38,280 nt of DNA from JAVBLG01 sp031553655 (lineage in GTDB: Bacteria > Desulfobacterota > Desulfovibrionia > Desulfovibrionales > Desulfovibrionaceae): positions 1 through 38,280 of the forward strand of contig JAVBLG010000039.1 of assembly GCA_031553655.1 (NCBI GenBank). Reading direction: 5' to 3'. This document shows positions 30,369-37,215 of this stretch, in pieces. Under the pieces are notes generated by a model. It saw nothing but the letters and a program-made list of their open reading frames with translations, did not search any database and was not told the DNA's origin. Every line of letters begins with the position of its first letter. Position 1 is the first letter of the stretch. Position numbers and translations under genes: made by a program.

Positions 30369-33320
30369 GTGTATACTGATTTTTACAAACCAATAGGCAA
30401 AAAGCTGATTCTGGCCACCGCCATTCCCATAATGCTCGTAATTCTCACTTTGTGGTCATACAGCTATATTGTACCTCTATTAAAATCCGAATGGCAGCAA
30501 GATTTCGAGCTGCTGCTTTCCATCAATAAAGAACGCCTGATGTTCAGTCTCAAGCAGATTGAAATCATGGTGGCGGCAACCAAAAATTCTCTGGTTATGG
30601 AAAAATTTGTCACCAGTAACGAGGCGGACGAAGATTTGCTCTCAAGCAAGCAATATCATGAATTGCTTCCAGCCATGGCCAGAATAAAAAAGCTTAACCC
30701 GCACGTGATCAATGTGTGGCTGGCTGACCCTGCCAGAAACATCACCATGTACGACGACGGCAGAATTCACAACCATTTGGAAAATATCGGCATAACCTGG
30801 CACACCGCCATTGACGACCCAGACACCCCCTCCATTTCCAACGCCAGATTCATAGGCGAGTCGCAAACCGCGGTATTTACTGTGGCCCAAAAAGTAATCC
30901 ATCGCAGCCGGAGCGACGCCTACGTGGGCTTTGATGTGGCCATAACGGATATAGGCGTCACCAACTCACACCTGCGCCTACACAGAAACGTGGACGTGAT
31001 CATCATCGACTCCCTGGGCAATATTATATCCCATTCCACTCCCGAAAAAATTATGAGCAGAGACGGACGCAGCGGCGAGTTCGGCCGCAAACTGCACGCG
31101 CTCATAAATTCCACGGATTGGAAACAGGTTACTCTTCCGGAAGTGGCCCCCTCCTATGTTTATGCCGAAACAATTCCGGAATTGAACTGGAGCATCGCGG
31201 TAAGAGTCAACAAAGACGCCGTGGACTCGGATACCAATCCTCTGCTGTTTAAAACAGTGTTCAGTGTGATTATGGGCGTGGCTTGCTGTATACTGCTGGC
31301 CGTAACCAGCCTGATTATAAAAAAGCAGTATCATGGTCTACTTTACCGCGAAAGACTGCTCAGCACCGTTTTCGACAACATGCCTGTAGCGCTGATGGTG
31401 CGCGACGGCGAAAGCCGGGCCAAACTCGTCAACCCTCAATACCGGCAAATCATGGAGCTTGGGGAAGAGCAAATCATAGGCAAAAGAATAGACGAACTGC
31501 CATACCCCAAACTGGGCGAAACCCTGCGCGTGCTGTATTCAAGCACCACAAACTGGAGCAACTACGAATTCAACGTTAATGTTTCCGGGCGCGAAAAAAA
31601 TCTGGTTACTTCTGTCCACCCCATCAAGGGTGAAGACGGAGAAGATTTGTTTGTAGCCATTCTCCAAGATATAACTCAGGGTAAACTGAATCAGGACAAG
31701 CTGGTAAAAGCTCTGGAAAAAGCCGAACAGGCCCAGGCGGCGGCGGAAAGGGCCACACGGGCTCAAAGTGAGTTCCTGGCTCGCATGAGCCACGAAATAC
31801 GTACCCCAATGAACGCCATCATCGGCCTGGGCAGCATTTTGCTGCGCACCAAAACAACCACTCAGCAGCACAATTATCTGATGAAGCTGCGCAACGCGGC
31901 CACCAATCTTCTGCACCTGATTAACGAGGTGCTGGATTTTTCCAAAATAGAAGCCGGAAAATTGGAAATCAACCACACCAAATTTGAACCGGCCGTGGTT
32001 ATGAAAAATCTGGCCGATCTGGTAGGTTATATCGCTGCGGAAAAAGGTATCAACTTCCTTTACAGAATTTCTCCGGACATTCCGGACCGTATGATGGGCG
32101 ACCCTGAGCGCATTTCGCAGATTCTTGTCAATTTGGTCAATAATGCCATCAAATTCACAGACAAAGGAAATATTTGCGTTTCTATGGGGGTGGAGCCCAA
32201 GGGACGGCACAATTACATCCTAAAATTGTCGGTTAAAGATTCCGGCATAGGCATGGCCAAAGAGCTTCTCCCCTCCCTGTTCCGGCCCTTTGTGCAGGCC
32301 GACGGCTCCATAACCCGCAAATATGGCGGCACGGGCCTTGGCCTTACCATCTGCAAAAGACTGGCCGAGCTCATGCAGGGCGGCATCAAGGTGGAAAGCG
32401 CCCCTGGAAGAGGCAGCACTTTTTACGTGTCGGTGCTCACAGGGCGAGCCCAGGGCTCCATGCCCATGCTCGGACAATTGGAACAATGCCGGGGACTCTC
32501 TGTCTATATTGTGGACAATGACTTAGAATCGCTGGATATTATTTCAGAACACCTTAAAACCACGGGCTTTGACGTATATGGAACTCAATCCGGCAAAGAC
32601 GCCGCTAATGCCGTAAAATTAAATCTGGACAACAACCATCCCTTTGATCTTGTGGTAGTGGACTACCGCCTGAACGACACAAGCTCTCTGGAACTTATAA
32701 AAGAGCTGCGAAATACTCTTGCTTCCTCGGCCATAGTCATTACAATAACCGAGTCCGATCTGGACAGCAGTCTTGACTCCATCGGCGAGGTGATAGACGG
32801 ATATATACTCAAGCCTATAATGCCTCACATGCTGAAAGAAACCCTCCAGGGGCTGTTCAAACATCGTAAAAGCGATGAACCCTCCAGGCCCGATGAAGAA
32901 CAGCGGGAAGAGGAGTTTGAAGACATGCCCACACTTAAAAATGCCAGAATCCTGCTGGTGGAGGATAATGACATAAACCTGGAAATAGCGGGGGAACTGC
33001 TTTCCCAGGCCGGGGCTGAAGTTACCAGCGCCGAAAATGGGGCCGAAGCAGTTGAGCTGGCCCACAATTATGACTTCGACCTCGTAATTATGGATATGCA
33101 GATGCCGGTTATGGACGGGCTTGAAGCCACAAGGCGGATCAGCGCTAGCGTCAAGGCAGATGCCGAATCCATCCCCATAATAGCCATGACCGCCAATGCT
33201 ATGGAAGAAGACAAAAAAGCCTGCCTGGATTCCGGCATGAATGACTTTATCAGCAAACCTTTCAACATCGAAGAAATGCTGCAAACCCTTTCACTTTGGT
33301 TCAAACAGGCCCCAAAATGA
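30369..33320 (+). CDS. Hybrid sensor histidine kinase with two receiver domains
   Basis: 983 aa. Domains in order: membrane segment 12-31; large periplasmic sensor region about 32-293 (Cache-like length); second membrane segment 295-318; PAS domain about 335-440; coiled linker; HisKA with phospho-acceptor H475 in SHEIRTPMNAIIG; HATPase with N- and G-boxes (NLVNNAIKFTD, GTGLGLTI); receiver 1 with D765 (VVDYRLND); receiver 2 with D909 (IMDMQMPVMDG). No Hpt domain is present, so the output goes through receivers or a separate partner. The GTG at 30369 is the only start that keeps the first membrane segment. Its stop overlaps the next gene's start (ATGA), so kinase and oxidoreductase are translationally coupled. 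Confidence 0.92.
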   Translation: MYTDFYKPIGKKLILATAIPIMLVILTLWSYSYIVPLLKSEWQQDFELLLSINKERLMFSLKQIEIMVAATKNSLVMEKFVTSNEADEDLLSSKQYHELLPAMARIKKLNPHVINVWLADPARNITMYDDGRIHNHLENIGITWHTAIDDPDTPSISNARFIGESQTAVFTVAQKVIHRSRSDAYVGFDVAITDIGVTNSHLRLHRNVDVIIIDSLGNIISHSTPEKIMSRDGRSGEFGRKLHALINSTDWKQVTLPEVAPSYVYAETIPELNWSIAVRVNKDAVDSDTNPLLFKTVFSVIMGVACCILLAVTSLIIKKQYHGLLYRERLLSTVFDNMPVALMVRDGESRAKLVNPQYRQIMELGEEQIIGKRIDELPYPKLGETLRVLYSSTTNWSNYEFNVNVSGREKNLVTSVHPIKGEDGEDLFVAILQDITQGKLNQDKLVKALEKAEQAQAAAERATRAQSEFLARMSHEIRTPMNAIIGLGSILLRTKTTTQQHNYLMKLRNAATNLLHLINEVLDFSKIEAGKLEINHTKFEPAVVMKNLADLVGYIAAEKGINFLYRISPDIPDRMMGDPERISQILVNLVNNAIKFTDKGNICVSMGVEPKGRHNYILKLSVKDSGIGMAKELLPSLFRPFVQADGSITRKYGGTGLGLTICKRLAELMQGGIKVESAPGRGSTFYVSVLTGRAQGSMPMLGQLEQCRGLSVYIVDNDLESLDIISEHLKTTGFDVYGTQSGKDAANAVKLNLDNNHPFDLVVVDYRLNDTSSLELIKELRNTLASSAIVITITESDLDSSLDSIGEVIDGYILKPIMPHMLKETLQGLFKHRKSDEPSRPDEEQREEEFEDMPTLKNARILLVEDNDINLEIAGELLSQAGAEVTSAENGAEAVELAHNYDFDLVIMDMQMPVMDGLEATRRISASVKADAESIPIIAMTANAMEEDKKACLDSGMNDFISKPFNIEEMLQTLSLWFKQAPK

Positions 33321-34714
33321 GCACAGAGCTTGATACCTGCGACGTTGCCATAGTAGGCGGCGGCCCGGCCGGGCTTTTTGCCGCCTACTGGCTTGCAAAA
33401 AACACCAGCCTTTCAGTGAAACTTTTCGACAAGGGGCAAAGTGTAACCCGCCGCAATTGCCCCATAAGTAAAACCAACAGCCCCTGCCAGAAATGCCGTC
33501 CTTGCCACATTCTGTCCGGCCTGGGTGGAGGCGGCCTCTTTTCCGACGGCAAGCTCAACTTCATCCACAAGCTCGGCAAAACCGACCTCACCCAGTTTAT
33601 GCCTGCTTCCGAAGCCGAAGCCTTGATCTCCGAAACGGAACAAATTTTCGATCTATTCGGAATGAACGCCGAGGTATTCCCTTCCGATATGGAAGCGGCC
33701 GGTAACATTCGCAAAAAAGCGCGTACCTGCGGAATAGATCTTCTGCTCATCCGCCAGAAACATCTTGGCAGCGACTGCCTCCCCGGGCATATCGACACCA
33801 TGTGCAACTGGCTCAAAGATCATAATGTGGCCATACACACCAAGGAAGAAGTAAAAGAAGTAACCGCGAAAGACGGTTCCGTAACCGGCGTGGTAACTGG
33901 TAAGGGCAGTTACGGATGTCGGGCCGCCATTCTGGCCCCCGGGCGCGTCGGAGCGGATTGGATAGGCAAAATAGCCCGCCGGTTCAATATTAAATTGAGC
34001 CAGCGCGGCATTGAAGTGGGCGTGCGCGTGGAAACCCTCAATGACGTGATGAGCGATCTCACCAGCGTTATCTACGACCCAACCTTTTTTGTGCGCACCT
34101 CGCGCTACGACGACGAAGTACGCACCTTCTGCACCAATCCAGCCGGGTTCATCACCTTGGAAAACTACCAGGACTTCGTGTGCGTAAACGGCCACGCCTA
34201 CCGCAACATCAAGTCCAACAACACCAACTTCGCCTTCCTGTCCAAGGTGATCCTCACCGATCCCGTGTCCGACAACCAGGGTTACGGTACCGCCATAGGC
34301 CGTTTGGCCTCCCTGATTGGCGACGGTAAACCGATTTTGCAACGTCTTGGCGATCTGCGCCGGGGCAGACGCTCCACCTGGCAGCGCATCAGCAACGGGC
34401 ATATAGAACCCAGCCTGAAAGATGTGGTGCCCGGCGACATTGCCATGGCCCTGCCTGCCCGTATCGTAGGCAATATCGTGGAAGGGTTAGACCGTCTGAA
34501 TAATGTCATCCCGGGAATTGCCGACGAAGGCACCCTGCTCTACGCCCCGGAAATAAAATTCTTCGCCACCCAAGTGGAAACTGATAAGCATCTGGAAACC
34601 ACCGTAAACAACATGTTTGTGGCCGGAGACGGCCCCGGTGTGGCCGGAAACATCGTTGGCGCAGCCGCCACCGGGCTTATCCCCTGCAAGGAAATTGCGA
34701 AGAGGCTTGGATAA
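33317..34714 (+). CDS. FAD-dependent oxidoreductase with a cysteine cluster (COG2509-like)
   Basis: 465 aa. The FAD-binding GGGPAGL at 14-20 follows an IVGGG strand. Four cysteines stand at 48, 57, 60 and 63 (RRNCP, then PCQKCRPC), just before the glycine-rich SGLGGGGLFSDGKLN. The pattern recalls FAD dehydrogenases of COG2509 and could ligate an iron-sulfur centre; that is inference. The C-terminal VAGDGPGVAGNIVGAAATG closes the FAD site. The ATG at 33317 sits inside the kinase stop (ATGA); the frame is open 7 codons further upstream, but the overlap is typical of coupling and no separate ribosome site is seen. An R1 repeat starts 17 nt past the stop. Confidence 0.82.
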   Translation: MSTELDTCDVAIVGGGPAGLFAAYWLAKNTSLSVKLFDKGQSVTRRNCPISKTNSPCQKCRPCHILSGLGGGGLFSDGKLNFIHKLGKTDLTQFMPASEAEALISETEQIFDLFGMNAEVFPSDMEAAGNIRKKARTCGIDLLLIRQKHLGSDCLPGHIDTMCNWLKDHNVAIHTKEEVKEVTAKDGSVTGVVTGKGSYGCRAAILAPGRVGADWIGKIARRFNIKLSQRGIEVGVRVETLNDVMSDLTSVIYDPTFFVRTSRYDDEVRTFCTNPAGFITLENYQDFVCVNGHAYRNIKSNNTNFAFLSKVILTDPVSDNQGYGTAIGRLASLIGDGKPILQRLGDLRRGRRSTWQRISNGHIEPSLKDVVPGDIAMALPARIVGNIVEGLDRLNNVIPGIADEGTLLYAPEIKFFATQVETDKHLETTVNNMFVAGDGPGVAGNIVGAAATGLIPCKEIAKRLG

Positions 34715-34731
34715 AGAGGATTGGATATTGC

Positions 34732-34918
34732 GGGGAAGGGGGAAAGGAACTTTTGGAAAAGTTCCTTTCCCCCCGGGGCTGACGCATCCGCAAACTAACC
34801 ACCTGATTTTACTAGCGTATAATTATACATATAAACAATTTTATTATAAACATTTAAGTTGATTACGTAATTAGATGCGTCTGCCCCGCCCATCCCCCTT
34901 TCCTCAAAACTTTTCATT
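34732..34918 (+). repeat. R1 repeat split by a 113-bp insert, after the oxidoreductase gene
   Basis: The G-rich arm and C-rich arm (to about 34774) are followed by a foreign segment and then by the usual tail CCCATCCCCCTTTCCTCAAAAC at 34888-34910. The tail joins the stop codon of the small HTH gene on the other strand (34914). The intact order in other copies shows where the insert broke it. Confidence 0.75.
34775..34887. mobile_element. 113-bp AT-rich miniature element with inverted ends
   Basis: The ends GGGGCTGACGCATC (34775-34788) and GATGCGTCTGCCCC (34874-34887) are inverted copies with one mismatch. The interior is very AT-rich and codes for nothing. It sits inside an R1 repeat, between its C-rich arm and tail. 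This fits a miniature inverted-repeat element. A target duplication cannot be judged because the flanks are C-runs. Confidence 0.45.
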
Positions 34919-35171
34919 TTGACGGTTTCATATCCACTATCCTCCCGCTCCATCCTTCCAATAAGTTAACAGAACTTATCTTGGTTTTTTTGGAAATGGT
35001 CCTGATCCATTCATCGGGCAGACAGTATTGCCTGTGGGCATCGACTATGGCTGATTGGCTCACTCCGAGATATTGGGCCAGTTCAATCATAGTACTGCAA
35101 TTGGTAACCTCATATATGCGCATCCGAACGATGTCGAATTCCTGTACACTGTTAAACAAATAGTGATGCAT
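34914..35171 (-). CDS. Small CI-repressor-like HTH protein
   Basis: 85 aa. A helix-turn-helix is visible at TMIELAQYLGVSQSAIVDAHR, followed by LPDEWIRTISKKTKISSVNLLEGW, which matches the short CI-repressor-type DNA-binding module. No sensor or peptidase domain follows, so it is probably a solo DNA-binding protein. The ATG at 35171 has GAGGGG 6-8 nt upstream; an ATG 21 nt further out is possible. The last codons and stop lie in the conserved end of an R1 repeat. It is divergent from the controller-type gene at 35352. Confidence 0.65.
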   Translation of the reverse strand: MHHYLFNSVQEFDIVRMRIYEVTNCSTMIELAQYLGVSQSAIVDAHRQYCLPDEWIRTISKKTKISSVNLLEGWSGRIVDMKPSK

Positions 35172-35263
35172 TATATTCCCCTCTTTACCCATTGCCGCAA
35201 AGCCGCCGCATCAGATGCAATTACTTTGTACTGTGCTCTAAAACTCTTAACAGTCAACAAAAA

Positions 35264-35304
35264 GAAACTTATAGTCTGTAGATTTATAATCTGTAGACTC
35301 ATTG
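35264..35304 (+). promoter_or_regulatory. C-box-like operator upstream of the XRE regulator
   Basis: ACTTATAGTC (35267-35276) and a 15-bp direct repeat starting TTATARTCTGTAGA at 35269 and 35284 overlap a palindrome AGTCT-n2-AGATT-TAT-AATCT-n2-AGACT (35273-35299). The wording resembles the GACTTATAGTC C-boxes bound by controller proteins of restriction-modification systems (from memory). TATAAT at 35285-35290 lies inside it, so binding could block or set a promoter. Confidence 0.55.
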
Positions 35305-35351
35305 AATGCAAGTCTTATTCTCCTTTGATGAAGAGCGTACGAGAAAAGCGT

Positions 35352-35594
35352 ATGAAGCTGCGGTTGTTGGCCGCACGAAGAATAAGGCAGCTTAGGGAAG
35401 GTAAAAAACTGTCACAGGAGGCGCTCGCCGATATAGCGGAACTACACAGAACTTATGTTTCAAGCGTGGAACGTGGGGAACGCAATGTCACAATTGACTC
35501 TCTCGAGCGCCTTGCTAACGCTCTTGAGGTGGATGTGAGGGAGTTTTTCAGGCCGGAGGAGCTGGCCTCCGACAAACCTCAGGGAAAAACTTGA
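35352..35594 (+). CDS. XRE-family regulator of the restriction-modification controller type
   Basis: 80 aa from the ATG at 35352, which has GAGAAAAG about 7 nt upstream; an in-frame ATG at 35328 has no ribosome site. The helix-turn-helix reads RRIRQLREGKKLSQEALADI then HRTYVSSVERGERNVTIDSLERLANALEV, very like C proteins of restriction-modification loci, which are about 75-85 aa long. A C-box-like operator lies 50-85 bp upstream. No methyltransferase or endonuclease gene is nearby: the flanks are a CI-like gene and asparaginase. It is therefore an orphan controller or a solo regulator. A bidirectional terminator follows. Confidence 0.75.
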   Translation: MKLRLLAARRIRQLREGKKLSQEALADIAELHRTYVSSVERGERNVTIDSLERLANALEVDVREFFRPEELASDKPQGKT

Positions 35595-35671
35595 AAGGCA
35601 AGATTTGCGGAATCCGCCGGAGCGGAGACAAGTTTGTGGCGACTTCGCGGCGTTTGCGCGGGCAAACGAAC

Positions 35672-35749
35672 GAAAAAAACACGCCCCGGAGTGATTCGCC
35701 TCTGTTCGTATGACATGAGGCGGGCACTGCCGGGGCGATTTTGTTTTAG
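35672..35749. terminator. Bidirectional terminator between the XRE and asparaginase genes
   Basis: CGCCCCGG (35682-35689) pairs with CCGGGGCG (35730-35737), and a second stem GCCTC/GAGGC nests within. On the minus strand GTGTTTTTTTCG follows, and on the plus strand ATTTTGTTTTAG follows, so it suits the convergent XRE and asparaginase genes. Confidence 0.75.
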
Positions 35750-35767
35750 AAATTCTTATATGAGGTT

Positions 35768-36832
35768 CTATTTGTCAAAATAAGCCTGAAGCGCCGCCTG
35801 ATCCTTCGTGTTCTGCATGGCCAGCATGAGCAGCAGGCGGGCCTTCTGCGGAGAAAGATTGTCGGCAAATACCGCTCCGGCGTCCTTGAGAGTCTTGCCG
35901 CCACCAGGATATCCGTAGTGCGGCAGCACACGGCCATTCCACACTCTGGTGGAAACCACTACAGGGGTTCCGCCTTTAAGTGTATCCTTGACTACCTCAT
36001 AAGCCTTTGAGGAAATATTGCCCCAGCCAAGGGCGGCCAAAACGATGCCTTTGGCCCCGCGTTCCACAGCGGCCTTGATCAGTTCGCCGTCCGCTCCGCC
36101 ATAGATATAGATAATTTCCACTTTGGGCAGAACGTTCATGGTTACCGGCACATGCTGGCGATGGAGCGGCGCGCGGTAAAAGATCACCCGATCATAGTCG
36201 GCCACGCCAAGCTCACCCAGGTCGCCTGATTTAAACGTTTCCACATCGGAAGTATTGGTCTTGGTAACATTGCGGGCGGCGTTGATGTGCCCATTGAGCA
36301 CAACCATGGCTCCTTTGTTTTTCGCCTCGGGATCAACGCAGATGCGCACGGCATTGCGCAGGTTGCGCGGCCCGTCAAAGTCACTTTCCGAAGCATTGCG
36401 CTGCGCGCCGATGAGCACCACCGGTTTTTCACTTTTTACCGCGAGGTCGATAAAATACGCGGTTTCTTCAAGGGTGTCGGTGCCGTGGGAAATGATCACT
36501 CCGGCCACTTCCGGGCGCTCCAAAGCGGCAATCACGGCTTTTTGCAGCTCGACCCAACGTTCCGGCGACATTTCGCACGAAGCCACATTGGAGATGTTTT
36601 TCACCTCAATTCTGGCGAAATCGGCGATATCAGGCACGGTAGCCAGCAAATCCTCACCAGATATGGCCGGAACCGGAGCCTTTTTAACCGGGTCGATCTT
36701 CATGGCAATGGTGCCGCCGGTGGCGATAAGCTGTACCACGGGCTTGGCGTCTTTTTCAGCGGCAGGAGCCAAAGATGGAACAAAAATAACAAAAGCCAGT
36801 AAAAGGGATGTGATGAATTTGAAACCTTTCAT
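35768..36832 (-). CDS. ansB: Periplasmic L-asparaginase II
   Basis: 354 aa with a signal peptide MKGFKFITSLLLAFVIFVPSLAPAAE, so it is exported and acts in the periplasm, hydrolysing asparagine to aspartate and ammonia. Catalytic motifs are present: ATGGTIA at 37-43 with T41, HGTDTLEETA at 116-125 with T118 and D119, and the lysine in NVTKTNTSDVETFKSG, which corresponds to the type II active-site lysine. The segment GAQRNASESDFDGPRNL differs from the common RPSTSMSADGP wording, so substrate preference may be shifted. The ATG at 36832 has AGGAGG 5 nt upstream; the open frame reaches 36910 but a signal peptide begins here. It lies downstream of gcvPB, with R1 and R2 between them. Confidence 0.92.
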   Translation of the reverse strand: MKGFKFITSLLLAFVIFVPSLAPAAEKDAKPVVQLIATGGTIAMKIDPVKKAPVPAISGEDLLATVPDIADFARIEVKNISNVASCEMSPERWVELQKAVIAALERPEVAGVIISHGTDTLEETAYFIDLAVKSEKPVVLIGAQRNASESDFDGPRNLRNAVRICVDPEAKNKGAMVVLNGHINAARNVTKTNTSDVETFKSGDLGELGVADYDRVIFYRAPLHRQHVPVTMNVLPKVEIIYIYGGADGELIKAAVERGAKGIVLAALGWGNISSKAYEVVKDTLKGGTPVVVSTRVWNGRVLPHYGYPGGGKTLKDAGAVFADNLSPQKARLLLMLAMQNTKDQAALQAYFDK

Positions 36833-36915
36833 GCAGCCTCCTGAAAAAATGGTTATATAGCCAAAGCAGGCACGAATATATGCCGCCTTTTGAGCAATAA
36901 CGAACGCCATTAATC

Positions 36916-37031
36916 AAAAGTTTTGAAAGGATGGGAGGGGGTTGGGGGAGGGAAGGACCTTTATAGACGAGTTCGGCTTCGCTTTGCTCAGCACGAACTG
37001 GTTTTCAAAATTTTTCCTTCCCTCCCCCAAC
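36916..37031 (-). repeat. R1 repeat, long form with internal loop module
   Basis: Read on the minus strand: GTTGGGGGAGGGAAGG, an AAAATTTTG link, the internal module (CCAGTTCGT, AGCAAAGCGAAGCC, GAACTCGTCTATAAA), the C-rich arm, AACCCCCTCCCATCC, TTTCAAAACTTTTGA. The module matches that at about 9021-9063 closely, with an inverted-repeat core AGTTCG/CGAACT. Confidence 0.8.
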
Positions 37032-37074
37032 GTTAATTCTACTAAAAAAACGACCCAACTACTCTGAGGTTGGC

Positions 37075-37200
37075 TGGCCTCCGCCGCCCTTCAACGGCGG
37101 CTCGGCATCGGAGCCACTATGGCAGTCGCTATGCTCCCGCCTATTATCATACGGATGCTCCGCATCCAGAGGGCCCTACCAACGCACGGGCCGTCTCATG
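37075..37200 (-). repeat. R2 four-stem element, copy 3, after gcvPB
   Basis: Minus-strand order: H1 GGCCC/GGGCC with loop GTGCGTTGGTA; H2 GGATGC/GCATCC with loop GGA; H3 GGCGG/CTGCC (one G-U) around GAGCATAGCGA; H4 GCCGCC/GGCGGC with loop GTTGAAG. It is close to copy 1 but not identical. It begins at the gcvPB stop, whose last codons overlap a TGGCCTG/CAGGCCA hairpin. Confidence 0.75.
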
Positions 37201-37215
37201 GCCTGTTGCTCCGCA

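Larger units (their letters stand above)
36833..37215. other. Repeat-filled gap between asparaginase and gcvPB
   Basis: 383 bp without a gene. Read from gcvPB on the minus strand, it holds an R2 element beginning right after the stop, an A/T segment, and then an R1 copy of the long form, before the ribosome site of asparaginase. No separate promoter for asparaginase was identified. Confidence 0.6.

Noticed and set aside
33653..34402. 249-aa minus-strand frame inside the FAD oxidoreductase
   Set aside because: Antisense shadow; the plus-strand frame carries FAD motifs and normal codon use.
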